Shown here: piece by piece, positions 55,996 through 64,000 of the stretch
How positions within the stretch are numbered: position 1 is the stretch's first letter
Layout of the letters: each line of letters begins with the position of its first letter
NCBI RefSeq assembly: GCF_014905135.1
Contig: NZ_CP041406.1
Span: 1,240,001-1,304,000 of the forward strand
DNA from: Sulfurimonas paralvinellae
Lineage (GTDB): Bacteria; Campylobacterota; Campylobacteria; Campylobacterales; Sulfurimonadaceae
Direction: 5' to 3'
DNA: 64,000 nt
The notes under the pieces: generated by a model
Database searches by the model: none
Seen by the model: the letters and a program-made list of their open reading frames with translations, nothing else
What the model was told of the DNA's origin: nothing
Made by a program: the position numbers and the translations under genes

Positions 55996-57236
55996 TTACC
56001 TGCTAATCCACTTTCATCAACATACCCAATATCAACACCAAGCTCTTTGAGTCTCTCTATAACAGGCGGATGTGTGTAATGAAAGAAAATATAAAGCGGA
56101 TGTGAAAGTGGAAAGCTTTTGTTCTCCGTTACAAGTTTCTTTAATGCGTTGGCAAGTTCTATCGCACCTGCAGCACCACCGAGCTCACTTCCTGTTTTAT
56201 CTGCTTCATACTCATTATGACGACTCACTATTCCCATAATCGGCATCATGATAAAGCCAAGCACAGGCATAAAAAGCATCAAAAGAATCATAACCACATA
56301 CGGCTCACGTGAAAGTCCCATTTCCATATACAAAGAGTCAGGAAGATTTCCAAAGAGTGCGAACATCACAAACAGCATACCGCCTACAAGGGCAATATTC
56401 TTATAGATATCACCATGAGCGAAATGCCCCAGCTCATGTCCTAAAACTGCTAAAAGCTCTTTTGTTGTCAATTTCTCCAACAAAGTATCGAACAGTACGA
56501 CACGCTTTGTTTTTCCAAAGCCTCCAAAATAGGCATTGAGTCTTGCATCACGCTTACTTGCATCAGAGATGAATACACCCGAACTTACAAAACCTGTCGC
56601 ATCCATCAATCTTTTGATCTCACTGTCAAGTTCTTCATCTTCAAGCGGTTTAAGCTTATCAAAGAACATTGCACGAAATGTCGGGTAGAGCATATTTATA
56701 CCAATGACAATAGCAAAGATAAAGAGAAAACTCCAAAGCCACCAGAGTGTAAAGTTCGTCATTATCTCATAAATACCCCAGACAACCAAAGAGCCAAGGA
56801 TAAGCATCATAACAAAAGAGATAAGCGTGTCTTTAATCCATTGTCCGATTGACGATTTATTGAAGCCGAACTTTGTATCGATGACAAATTTTTCATAGTA
56901 TGAAAAAGGAAGAGAAATGATGTAGTTGATAATTACAAATCCCATAACGATCGCAATATTTTTCATCGCTTCATCTTCAAGCAGATAAAATTGATGTTCA
57001 AGCGCTTTAATACCAACGTCAATCCATGCGATAAAAACAAGATAGTCTACAAATGTATTGACAATTGCAAGTTTCTCTTTTGCTACGGCATAATTACCGG
57101 CTTTTAAAAAATCGCTTGCACTTAAAAGTACCGGAGTCTTTCTTTTTGTAATGTTTATATAGCCGATCTGCATTACACTTGTGTAAATAGAGACAGCTAC
57201 ATAAAGTGTATAGATACCCACAATGGTCATTAACAT
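55977..57236 (-). CDS. M48 family membrane metalloprotease (Ste24/CAAX protease type)
   Basis: 419 residues. N-terminal multi-helix CAAX_prenyl_N region (about 1-190), then the M48 catalytic domain with zinc motif H267-E-x-x-H271 (LGHELGHFAHGD) and the third ligand Glu in SRHNEYEADKTG (about 342). Large polytopic intramembrane protease as in Ste24; bacterial substrates are membrane proteins. Start at ATG at 57236. It is first of the prmC/DUF4149 run. Confidence 0.9.
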   Translation of the reverse strand: MLMTIVGIYTLYVAVSIYTSVMQIGYINITKRKTPVLLSASDFLKAGNYAVAKEKLAIVNTFVDYLVFIAWIDVGIKALEHQFYLLEDEAMKNIAIVMGFVIINYIISLPFSYYEKFVIDTKFGFNKSSIGQWIKDTLISFVMMLILGSLVVWGIYEIMTNFTLWWLWSFLFIFAIVIGINMLYPTFRAMFFDKLKPLEDEELDSEIKRLMDATGFVSSGVFISDASKRDARLNAYFGGFGKTKRVVLFDTLLEKLTTKELLAVLGHELGHFAHGDIYKNIALVGGMLFVMFALFGNLPDSLYMEMGLSREPYVVMILLMLFMPVLGFIMMPIMGIVSRHNEYEADKTGSELGGAAGAIELANALKKLVTENKSFPLSHPLYIFFHYTHPPVIERLKELGVDIGYVDESGLAGKCEADI

Positions 57237-57273
57237 TTATGCACCCTTCTTGAAGTGAGAATTTTCAACCATG

Positions 57274-57483
57274 CTATTTTACCGGCATCTCATGTGTACC
57301 ATAAGGCATAGTTACAAATTCTTCTTTTACTTTTATAGTTTCATTTTTAGCATTGAAAACTTTTGATGCTACGGTAAAACCAACACCAATTAAAAGGCCT
57401 ACGATGATGACAGCCCAAACTATTTTCTTCTTTTCGCCTTTGAGCGTGTCATAATCACTTATCGTTTCGTTACTTGGTTCCAT
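57274..57483 (-). CDS. Small membrane protein, 69 aa
   Basis: A short acidic cytoplasmic N-terminus (MEPSNETISDYD), one membrane helix (about 24-42, WAVIIVGLLIGVGFTVAS) and a periplasmic tail ending VTMPYGTHEMPVK. An AAGGAT ribosome site precedes the ATG. I do not recognise the family. It lies downstream of the dimeric alpha-beta barrel gene. Confidence 0.7.
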   Translation of the reverse strand: MEPSNETISDYDTLKGEKKKIVWAVIIVGLLIGVGFTVASKVFNAKNETIKVKEEFVTMPYGTHEMPVK

Positions 57484-57609
57484 ATTTTATCCTTATAAAT
57501 AATTTTATGGAATGGTAACACACAACTAACTAAAACAACTAAGCGGTTTTAAAGTAGTTTGACGATTTAAGTCTACTTTTTATTTTATTTTATCGTCAGA
57601 CAAACAACT

Positions 57610-57915
57610 CTATTCAACAGGGTAGTCTAAGATATAGTCAACCACTTTTGATTCTACGGTCACCTCTTTGATGAGTTCAACAACTTTTAAATGCTCTTCA
57701 TGAACAGCATAGGCCTTAAGATCCTCTTCACTCTCAAAAGTTGAGTAGAGTGAAAGATCCATTGCCCGCTCAGATTCATTGAAGTTGATACCGACTTCCA
57801 TTGTTTTGAGGACATCTATCTTACTTTCAAGTTTTTCAAGTTTATCCTGAACTTTTGCTATATTTAAAACCTTATTTTCTTCCTTGAACTTAAACATTAC
57901 TATATGAACTACCAT
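57610..57915 (-). CDS. Dabb (stress-responsive alpha-beta barrel) domain protein
   Basis: 101 residues, one dimeric ferredoxin-like barrel domain with the opening VVHIVMFKFKEENKV and the later YAVHEEHLKVVELIKEV stretch. The fold is shared by small stress proteins and some cyclases; no catalytic residue is defined here. A single gene, divergent from a 65-residue membrane protein gene. Confidence 0.85.
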   Translation of the reverse strand: MVVHIVMFKFKEENKVLNIAKVQDKLEKLESKIDVLKTMEVGINFNESERAMDLSLYSTFESEEDLKAYAVHEEHLKVVELIKEVTVESKVVDYILDYPVE

Positions 57916-57980
57916 GCTATATCCTTAAAAAATTTCAAAATTTTATCGAGTTTTTCGTTAAAGTTGGTTAAGATTGTGAC

Positions 57981-58178
57981 ATGAAAGAATTATACGGCGC
58001 AGGCATTCTGTTTTTTTACTTTTTCAAATGGCCCTATGTCATAGGATTTCCATTTCTCTATTTTCACGGTATGCAAAACAATTATTTTCTTAACGCTTTG
58101 TGGCTATACTGTCTCTTTCTTATTTTGAAAGATTTTTATACTTTTTATAAAAGAAGAAAAACAAACAACGAAGATTAA
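57981..58178 (+). CDS. Small membrane protein, 65 aa
   Basis: Two hydrophobic segments (about residues 5-27 and 33-50) separated by a polar turn (HGMQNN), and a basic C-terminus (YKRRKTNNED). The ATG has only a weak upstream ribosome site. The stop overlaps the end of the convergent DASS transporter gene by four bases. Function unknown. Confidence 0.6.
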   Translation: MKELYGAGILFFYFFKWPYVIGFPFLYFHGMQNNYFLNALWLYCLFLILKDFYTFYKRRKTNNED

Positions 58179-59533
58179 GAAAGTATCCCTGTCCAAAAAT
58201 ATTTTGCAATCATTACAATAAAAAAGACACCTAAAAGATTTAAAACGATCCCATAACGAATCATATCCCGTACATTGACCACTCCACTGCTCATTGCAAT
58301 GGCATTTGGCGGTGTTGCTATCGGCAGCATAAAAGCATACGATGCACAAACAGTTGCCACCATCATAAAGAGTGTTGCATTGATACCGGACTGCTGCGCA
58401 ACCGAATAAATAACAGGCAGCATGATAGATGTCAATGCTGTATTTGAAGTTATCTCAGTTGTAAACGTGATAAGCAGTGCAACACTCAAGAGTAAGAACA
58501 GAGGCGTCATAGATGTCATACTCAACAGATACGATGCAAGTTCATCAGCCAATCCGGTTTGAGAAAATGCTTTGGCAATGGAAAAGCCGGCACCGAACAA
58601 GAACATAATGGCAAAAGGAACTTTTTTACTATCTTCACTCCATTGTAAAATACCAAACGGCGGCATGAACAAAACAAGTCCAAAGGCAAGCAATATACCG
58701 CTTTCGCTCAGTCCCAACCCATTCCAAAAAGGCTTCATAGGAGCATTAACCAACAAGAGTACAATCAAAGCACCCAGCAAGAAAAGAACTTTTTTTTGTG
58801 AACTTTCAAGTCCCTTTATCTTAATCTCTCTTTGAATTACTATATCACCGACACCAATGCTCAGCAGCATACTGACACTCACAAGCATGACAAATACAAG
58901 CGGCGCCACCATCCACATCCATTGAAAAAATGGAATAAGCGCCATACCCTGCTCTTGCATGATTCCCAAAAGAATTAGATTCGGCGGCGTTCCAATGGGC
59001 GTTAAAATTCCACCGACACTTGCACCGTAGGCAATGGCCAATGCAAAACGCATCTTCAATTTTGTATTTTCGGTAATGAAAATAGCAATAGTAATGAGTA
59101 ACAGCGTCGTTGTCGTATTGGATAAAATAGAGCTTAGAAGTGCTGAAGTAAGAGCCAGTGAAAATATCATTCCACGTGGTGTTGCAGGAAAAAATCCAAG
59201 TATTTTGTCAGCTATAAAAATATGCAGCTTGGTTTTTTCAACAGCGATTGCAAGTAAAAAACCGCCTAAAAAAAGATAGATAATCGGATGAGCATAGTTG
59301 AGAGTCGTTGCTTTTGTAGAGATGATACCAAAAGCCGGAAACAGAATGATAGGAAGCAAAGAGATAACACCTAAATGAAGTGCTTCATTTGTCCATAAAG
59401 TCACTAAAAATGCAATAATTCCAAGCAGTCGGCTTTGTGTCTCATCAAAAAACGAGAGTCCAATCATATAGATTCCAAAGCCTATGCCAAGTGCTATGGC
59501 TATTTTTAACAACTGCTCTTTATGCTCATGCAT
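58175..59533 (-). CDS. SLC13/DASS-family sodium-coupled anion transporter
   Basis: 452 residues with about 11-12 membrane helices. Two substrate/Na+ motifs are seen: SNTTTTLLL with GTPPNLILLG, and the later TSNTALTSIMLPV with PIATPPNAIAMSSG; these SNT and TPPN pairs are hallmarks of VcINDY-like dicarboxylate:Na+ symporters. It differs from the other DASS member at 27.5 kb, which is of the CitT/plastid type. Likely substrate is succinate, malate or another small anion. It is 13 bases from gpsA. Confidence 0.9.
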   Translation of the reverse strand: MHEHKEQLLKIAIALGIGFGIYMIGLSFFDETQSRLLGIIAFLVTLWTNEALHLGVISLLPIILFPAFGIISTKATTLNYAHPIIYLFLGGFLLAIAVEKTKLHIFIADKILGFFPATPRGMIFSLALTSALLSSILSNTTTTLLLITIAIFITENTKLKMRFALAIAYGASVGGILTPIGTPPNLILLGIMQEQGMALIPFFQWMWMVAPLVFVMLVSVSMLLSIGVGDIVIQREIKIKGLESSQKKVLFLLGALIVLLLVNAPMKPFWNGLGLSESGILLAFGLVLFMPPFGILQWSEDSKKVPFAIMFLFGAGFSIAKAFSQTGLADELASYLLSMTSMTPLFLLLSVALLITFTTEITSNTALTSIMLPVIYSVAQQSGINATLFMMVATVCASYAFMLPIATPPNAIAMSSGVVNVRDMIRYGIVLNLLGVFFIVMIAKYFWTGILS

Positions 59534-59546
59534 TCATGCTCCTTTT

Positions 59547-60434
59547 TCAGTTCGTCAAAAGATCTCGAAGAGATTCCTGTGGGCTTTTTCCTTCCAGCAT
59601 CGCATAGACTTCGGTTGCGATGGGAAGATAGAGTTCATTCTTTTGTGCAATATCTCTCAAGGCATACGCTGTCCCGATTCCTTCGGCAACTTCGCCAAGG
59701 TCTTCTAAGATCTCCTCCTGCGTGAGCCCTTTTGCCAAACCGAGTCCAACACGAAAATTCCTGCTCATCGTTGAAGATGCGGTCAAAAACAGATCACCTG
59801 CACCGCTGAGACCTAAAAAGGTATCTTTTTGAGCACCATACACACTGCCAAAGCGCTCCATCTCGACAAGTCCACGTGAGATAAGTGCCGCGGCCGCATT
59901 ATTGCCAAGTTCAAGTCCTGAACATATTCCTGCTGCAATCGCGATGACATTCTTATACGCTCCGGCAATCTCTGCACCAACAACATCTTCAGAGATATAG
60001 GTCTTAATAAAAGAAGGGAAAAAGGCTGCGAACTCTTTTGCTATCGTTTCATTCTTCGCATTTATCACCAATGCTGTTGGCAGTGACTGTATCACTTCTA
60101 CCGCAAAGGATGGACCTGAGAGAAAAGCTATATTTTCATCAGGAATATATTCTGAATAGATCTCATTTAAAAACCTGCCGCTTGAGGCTTCAATACCCTT
60201 AGAAGCCACAAGAACTTTTTGACCCCTAAAGACAAAATTCTCTTGAAGCCATCTTGCAACCTGTTGAGCAGGAACACTTATAACAAGATATTCACACGCA
60301 AGGATCTCTTCCAGTGTAACAAAATTTTTGATCGCTCTGGGTGTTCTCGAAGTAATCAGCACATCATGATTTTCGCTCAACGCAAAATGAAGTGCAGACC
60401 CCCACTTACCAGCTCCAATGACTCCAATTGACAT
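59547..60434 (-). CDS. gpsA: Glycerol-3-phosphate dehydrogenase (NAD(P)+)
   Basis: 295 residues. N-terminal Rossmann fold with GVIGAGKWGSALHFAL, VISVPAQQVARWL, SKGIE, SGPSFAVE; C-terminal domain with catalytic AGAYKNVIAIAAGICSGLELGNN and GLSGAGDLFLTA. It reduces dihydroxyacetone phosphate for phospholipid synthesis. Its 5' end overlaps the RCK gene by 29 bases, so they are translated from one transcript. Confidence 0.94.
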   Translation of the reverse strand: MSIGVIGAGKWGSALHFALSENHDVLITSRTPRAIKNFVTLEEILACEYLVISVPAQQVARWLQENFVFRGQKVLVASKGIEASSGRFLNEIYSEYIPDENIAFLSGPSFAVEVIQSLPTALVINAKNETIAKEFAAFFPSFIKTYISEDVVGAEIAGAYKNVIAIAAGICSGLELGNNAAAALISRGLVEMERFGSVYGAQKDTFLGLSGAGDLFLTASSTMSRNFRVGLGLAKGLTQEEILEDLGEVAEGIGTAYALRDIAQKNELYLPIATEVYAMLEGKSPQESLRDLLTN

Positions 60435-61125
60435 ATCGCTTACTCCCTATTTTATTTTCAAACTCGGCAATATCTGTCTCATATCCTACAACAACAAGAA
60501 TATCACCCTCTTCTATAATGTGGCGCTTGGCTTTAGAAGAGTAGATAAATTCGCTTTTTTTGTCTTTTCGCATAACAGATAACACAATGATACCATTATA
60601 TCTCGTCCAGTCTATACTACTGAGTTCTTCATCTTTGAAATGGCTGCCTTCGCCTATTTTTATCTGTGCAATCTTCAGATCACTCTCTTCATATAAGATA
60701 CTGTGCAAGACCTTGTTTGCAATCGGCTTTTCAAGCATATTTGTGATGATATCCGACGTCGTTTCAACAAGAGGAATCACCTTACTTGCCCCTGCCATCT
60801 TGAGCTTGTTCGCACTCTCACTATTTGAAGCAAGCGCAATGATCGTCAAATCTTTAAAATTGGCACGCAGAGAGATGGTCAAAAAGATATTTTCTGCAAT
60901 ATCTTCCAGAACACAGAAGGCAATTGAATTTTCCATGTCAACACCTTGTTTCATCTCAACCCACTCATCACTCAGATCGAAAAGTTCAAGCTCTATCTCA
61001 CTCTCTTGAAGATCTTCTTCATGTAAAGAGAAAACTTTTACATGCGCATATTTATCTTTTACATTTGCAATAATTTCATGCGCATATTTATTATGTCCAA
61101 AAATAAGTGCCGTTGCTTTACTCAT
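60406..61125 (-). CDS. RCK/TrkA-type potassium channel regulatory protein
   Basis: 239 residues without membrane helices. An N-terminal TrkA-N-like Rossmann half (ALIFGHNKYAHEIIANV) with an altered glycine motif (GHNKYA), and a C-terminal RCK_C domain from about residue 155 with GDILVVVGYETDI. It overlaps the channel gene by eight bases. The gene pair channel-then-RCK suggests that this soluble protein joins the RCK ring of the channel. NAD binding is uncertain because the GxGxxG is changed. Confidence 0.82.
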   Translation of the reverse strand: MSKATALIFGHNKYAHEIIANVKDKYAHVKVFSLHEEDLQESEIELELFDLSDEWVEMKQGVDMENSIAFCVLEDIAENIFLTISLRANFKDLTIIALASNSESANKLKMAGASKVIPLVETTSDIITNMLEKPIANKVLHSILYEESDLKIAQIKIGEGSHFKDEELSSIDWTRYNGIIVLSVMRKDKKSEFIYSSKAKRHIIEEGDILVVVGYETDIAEFENKIGSKRYVNWSHWSW

Positions 61126-62686
61126 TACTAGCCTTTATCTTTGTATGCAGATATTTCTCAAATTCTAGAATAAACACCTGATATCCTACAACTAAAAGAT
61201 AATCCCCTACTTCAAGAAGCATATCATCGAGAGGATTAAAATAAAATCTGTCACTGCTTTGCTTATAAATACCTAAAAGAACGACCCGAAAATCTTTGTT
61301 TCCAAGATCTCCAACTGTCGGAAAATATTCTACAATACGTTCTGTCACTCCGAGTTCATCTATCTTCACATCTGCATTTTCACTTCTTAATTCATGAATC
61401 ACCTCAAAAGCAACCGGCTTACCAACAAGTTCTTTTGTTATAAGACCGACAAGTTCCTGAGGATATACAGTCAGGTTTATACCTGCAAAAGTCATTTTTT
61501 TCTTATTGGCATCGCTCATCAGCAATGAAAGAATAAAGACCTCTTTATTGATAGAACGAATAGTCAATGCGGCATAAACATTCTCAATGTCATTCTCACG
61601 CAAACAGAGAATTGCCTTAACCTGTTTCTCAATATCTATTCCAAGCTTTTCATAACTCTCTATCCGGCCTGGATTATAATGAAGCGTCGTAAAACCATCT
61701 TTTTTAGCCTGTGCCACTCTCTGTTCATCTTCATCCATTACTATAATGTCATTTCTGTGACTTGAAAGCTTTCTTGCAACCTCACGCGCAACATGTTCAT
61801 ACCCGCAAATAAGATAGAATTTCTTTAGTTTTGAGACATCCTCAATAGTCTTCATCTCACGAATCTCATCGAGTTTTTCTGTAAAAGCCGAAACAAAAAG
61901 AGATGTAGTAAAAGCCAAAACAGAGATACCGGCAATAATGACAAGCATCGCGACAAAACGCCCTTCATGAGTGACAGGAGTCATATCACCGTACCCAACA
62001 GTAGAGATCGTAACGATTGCCCAGTAGATAGCCTCATAAAGTGTATCTATCGGTGATGCTGGGTTATTTCCTTCCATAACATAGATAAGTACGGAAGATA
62101 TAAAAATGACAACTGCTGCAAAGATACCAAGTGTAAGAAATTCAAACTTCTTAGTCGCTAAAACAGAGGAGAGGGTTTGCAGACTTTTTGCATATCGAAA
62201 GAGTTTAAAGACACGAAAAAGAATAAAAAGGCGTAAAAGACGCAGCTCATGATAAAAAGGCAAAATTGCAAAGAGATCAATGAGCGCCATAGGTGAAAGC
62301 ATATAGGCCAGTTTGACTTTAACAACATCACGAAATGCCTTATAAAGGTTTACTTCACGGTGTAAAAAGGTATCGTGTTCCGCTCGGGCGACAATGATCT
62401 TGCTCACACTGCTGCTTACCCAAAATCGAAGCAGATATTCAATTAAAAAGATAAAAGAGATGACATAGTTGCTAAAGAACATCAAATGATCATCTACATG
62501 GTGTTTCACTTCACGAATAAGTACACCAACACTGATAAAAATAAGAATCGCCATAAAAATATCTATATATTTTTTATATTTATTTTTATCATCTTCTAAA
62601 ATATTATAAAAAAAGCGCTTGCGTTTTTGATACGATTTTGATGTATCGAGATAATAGGCAAAATTGATTATCCAGCGCTTTAACAT
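61118..62686 (-). CDS. Six-helix voltage-sensor-type potassium channel with RCK domain
   Basis: 522 residues. Six membrane helices; S4-like segment with regularly spaced positive residues R149, R152, R158, K161, R164, K167; pore helix and selectivity filter TVGYGD at 229-234. After the pore, a cytoplasmic RCK_N domain (about 288-420, LICGYEHVAREVA) and a RCK_C domain to the end (VGDYLLVVGYQ). So it is a Kv-like channel gated by voltage and/or ligand. Its end overlaps the second RCK gene; gatB precedes it by six bases. Confidence 0.9.
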   Translation of the reverse strand: MLKRWIINFAYYLDTSKSYQKRKRFFYNILEDDKNKYKKYIDIFMAILIFISVGVLIREVKHHVDDHLMFFSNYVISFIFLIEYLLRFWVSSSVSKIIVARAEHDTFLHREVNLYKAFRDVVKVKLAYMLSPMALIDLFAILPFYHELRLLRLFILFRVFKLFRYAKSLQTLSSVLATKKFEFLTLGIFAAVVIFISSVLIYVMEGNNPASPIDTLYEAIYWAIVTISTVGYGDMTPVTHEGRFVAMLVIIAGISVLAFTTSLFVSAFTEKLDEIREMKTIEDVSKLKKFYLICGYEHVAREVARKLSSHRNDIIVMDEDEQRVAQAKKDGFTTLHYNPGRIESYEKLGIDIEKQVKAILCLRENDIENVYAALTIRSINKEVFILSLLMSDANKKKMTFAGINLTVYPQELVGLITKELVGKPVAFEVIHELRSENADVKIDELGVTERIVEYFPTVGDLGNKDFRVVLLGIYKQSSDRFYFNPLDDMLLEVGDYLLVVGYQVFILEFEKYLHTKIKASNE

Positions 62687-62692
62687 TACGAA

Positions 62693-64000
62693 CTATCCTA
62701 ATTTAGCTTTGAGGATCTCATTCACGGCCTGTGGATTCGCACTTCCTTTGGATGCTTTCATAACTTGCCCGACAAAGAACCCAAAGAGTTTTTCTTTTCC
62801 GGCTTTATATTGCTCAACTTTATCTTGATTTGCACTGATGATCTCGTCACACATTGTTTCAATGGCACCTGTGTCTGTCATCTGTTTGAGTCCAAGCTTC
62901 TCAATAGCAGCATCGACATCAGCATCTTCATTTTCCATAAGATAGTCAAGTACCTCTTTGGCAGCTTTACCTGAAATGGTCTTGTCATCGATTCGTTTAG
63001 CAAGAAATCCGAGTTTATCTGCATCTACCGGAGAGTTGTTAATAGTCATCTCTCCTTTAAGGCGGCCAAGCAGCTCAACCATCAACAAAGATGCAGCCGT
63101 CTTGGCAGTCACACCCTCTTCATTCATCATTGTCTCAAAGAAATTCGCCATCTCTACAGAAGATGTAATGACCATCGCATTGTACTCACTCATACCGTAC
63201 TCATTCAAAAAGCGATCTTTCTTCTCATCCGGAAGTTCCGGAATCTGTGAATACTGCTCCATCATTTCATCGGTAACGACACATTTAAGGAGATCCGGCT
63301 CTGGAAAATATCTATAATCTGCCGCTTCTTCTTTACCTCGCATAGAACGGGTTTCTTGTTTGACTTGATCAAAAAGACGCGTCTCTTGAACAATCTCTTC
63401 ATCATAAGTGCCATCTTCCCATGCTTCGACTTGACGGGAAACCTCTACCTCAATCGCTTTTTGAATAAATTTAAAAGAGTTTATATTTTTAATTTCAACA
63501 CGAGTATAGAGATTTTCATCGCCTTTTGGACGGATGGAAACATTTACATCGACACGGAAAGACCCCTCTTGCATATTTGCATCACCGATATCTATGTAAC
63601 GAATGATAGAGTGTAGCTTTTTCAGGTACAAAATCGCTTCTTCAGCACTTCGCATATCAGGTTCACTTACAATTTCGAGCAGCGGTGTACCTGCACGGTT
63701 AAGATCCACTTTCGAGATATCACCTTCATGTATATTTTTTCCCGCATCTGCTTCTATATGAGCGCGATTCACACGGATTATTTTATTGGATCCATCTTCG
63801 AAATCTATTTGCAGTTTTCCATGTTCAACTATCGGAGTGTAGAGTTGTGTAATCTGATAAGCTGAGGGAGAATCCGGATAAAAGTAAGACTTTCTATCAA
63901 AATATGAAACACGGTTTATCGTCGCTTCAAGAGCGGTACCGAGCATAATGGACTTATGAACCACCTCTTTGTTAAGGACAGGCAGGGCACCTGGAAGTGC
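62693..64000 (-). CDS. gatB: Asp/Glu-tRNA amidotransferase subunit B, 5' end cut by window edge
   Basis: The last ~435 residues of GatB; reading continues unbroken to the window edge, and the expected N-terminal Cys-rich catalytic start lies outside. Visible are [14 protein letters not shown]-type upstream codons (the last twelve within the window), [28 protein letters not shown] and the Yqey-like C-terminal tail (about 300-423). GatB activates and amidates misacylated tRNA with GatA and GatC. gatC is at 9.5 kb, so the complex is genomically split. Confidence 0.95.
   Translation of the reverse strand, partial: ALPGALPVLNKEVVHKSIMLGTALEATINRVSYFDRKSYFYPDSPSAYQITQLYTPIVEHGKLQIDFEDGSNKIIRVNRAHIEADAGKNIHEGDISKVDLNRAGTPLLEIVSEPDMRSAEEAILYLKKLHSIIRYIDIGDANMQEGSFRVDVNVSIRPKGDENLYTRVEIKNINSFKFIQKAIEVEVSRQVEAWEDGTYDEEIVQETRLFDQVKQETRSMRGKEEAADYRYFPEPDLLKCVVTDEMMEQYSQIPELPDEKKDRFLNEYGMSEYNAMVITSSVEMANFFETMMNEEGVTAKTAASLLMVELLGRLKGEMTINNSPVDADKLGFLAKRIDDKTISGKAAKEVLDYLMENEDADVDAAIEKLGLKQMTDTGAIETMCDEIISANQDKVEQYKAGKEKLFGFFVGQVMKASKGSANPQAVNEILKAKLG

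Larger units (their letters stand above)
573..61602. repeat. Dispersed octamer TGCGTGAG, 28 copies
   Basis: Counted by eye on both strands. Plus-strand copies start at 573, 4181, 12121, 15769, 16308, 25842, 26475, 37935, 40011, 54138, 54456, 59719. Minus-strand copies (CTCACGCA) start at 8152, 11917, 14826, 17240, 24955, 25441, 33991, 37032, 37787, 42948, 46099, 53785, 55480, 55909, 55957, 61595. The preceding base is a pyrimidine in 26 of 28. Nearly all lie in genes, in several frames; one covers the HlyD-like start codon. Confidence 0.85.

Noticed and set aside
57551-57598. Inverted repeats AAAGTAG/CTACTTT and TGACGAT/ATCGTCA in a spacer
   Set aside because: Short arms with long loops in an AT-rich gap; the T-rich tail is on the strand with no gene upstream, so a terminator or operator cannot be supported.
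573-61602. Codon bias for Leu-Arg-Glu as the explanation of TGCGTGAG abundance
   Set aside because: About 11 copies lie antisense to the gene and encode Leu-Thr-Gln or Pro/Ser-His-Ala, and other Leu-Arg-Glu sites use different codons.
1-64000. rRNA, tRNA, CRISPR, IS and prophage signals
   Set aside because: Gaps are all under 200 bases and none folds as a tRNA cloverleaf; no regular spaced repeats or transposase frames were seen.

Overview
The window is a compact stretch of chromosome from a member of the Campylobacterota (Epsilonproteobacteria), most likely a Sulfurimonas-like sulfur/hydrogen oxidiser. The reasons are the AT-rich base composition, the gene order CvpA-fur-lysS-glyA-DUF1882-SPOR-trpE-aroE (which from memory resembles the Campylobacter jejuni Cj0399-Cj0405 neighbourhood), a class II DAHP synthase, a desulforedoxin/rubrerythrin/rubredoxin fusion, CheV, two-subunit pyruvate carboxylase genes and an FlhB C-terminal paralogue. 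The genus is inferred, not proven. There are no rRNA, tRNA, CRISPR, prophage or insertion-sequence features. No gene-free stretch exceeds 200 bases, and many neighbouring genes overlap by a few bases.

Layout. 1-9.4 kb: a FliK-like/FlhX flagellar pair, then a leftward run with polA, an HDOD protein, a SafE-like membrane protein, a NosL-like protein, an HD protein, a Xer recombinase and a BamB-like/YfgM-like pair. 9.5-11.3 kb: rightward gatC, an ArsC-like gene and pilT. 11.3-17.2 kb: leftward MidA-like methyltransferase, a TolC-like protein, argD, a molybdopterin oxidoreductase and an HlyD-like adaptor. 17.4-25 kb: cheV, the leftward sodium-pump operon oadG-oadA-oadB, small membrane proteins and htpG. 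25.2-35.5 kb: an ABC-F ATPase, a DASS transporter, class II DAHP synthase, a diguanylate cyclase, cvpA, fur, lysS and pycA. 35.5-46.8 kb: rubrerythrin, glyA, a DUF1882 protein, a SPOR protein, trpE, aroE, pldA, recR, mltA, dnaJ, a class II aldolase and bioA. 46.9-51.2 kb: ppiD-like, ftsA, ftsZ and a short J-domain protein. 51.2-54.6 kb: a leftward four-gene cluster (Cys-rich membrane protein, ABC ATPase, FtsX-type permease, NosL-like protein) that looks like a metal or redox maturation system. 54.7-64 kb: prmC, an M48 protease, a second DASS transporter, gpsA, a voltage-sensor-type K+ channel with an RCK partner, and gatB cut off by the window end.

Three observations stand out. (1) The octamer TGCGTGAG occurs 28 times by eye count on the two strands, where about one is expected. 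It lies in several reading frames and both orientations, which points to a DNA-level signal such as an uptake sequence. (2) The DUF1882 protein next to glyA shows a motif pattern resembling archaeo-eukaryotic primase (AEP) domains of the TOTE type, with a changed catalytic acid. (3) The NosL/ABC/CPFC-membrane-protein cluster is an uncharacterised, probably copper- or thiol-related, export or maturation module.
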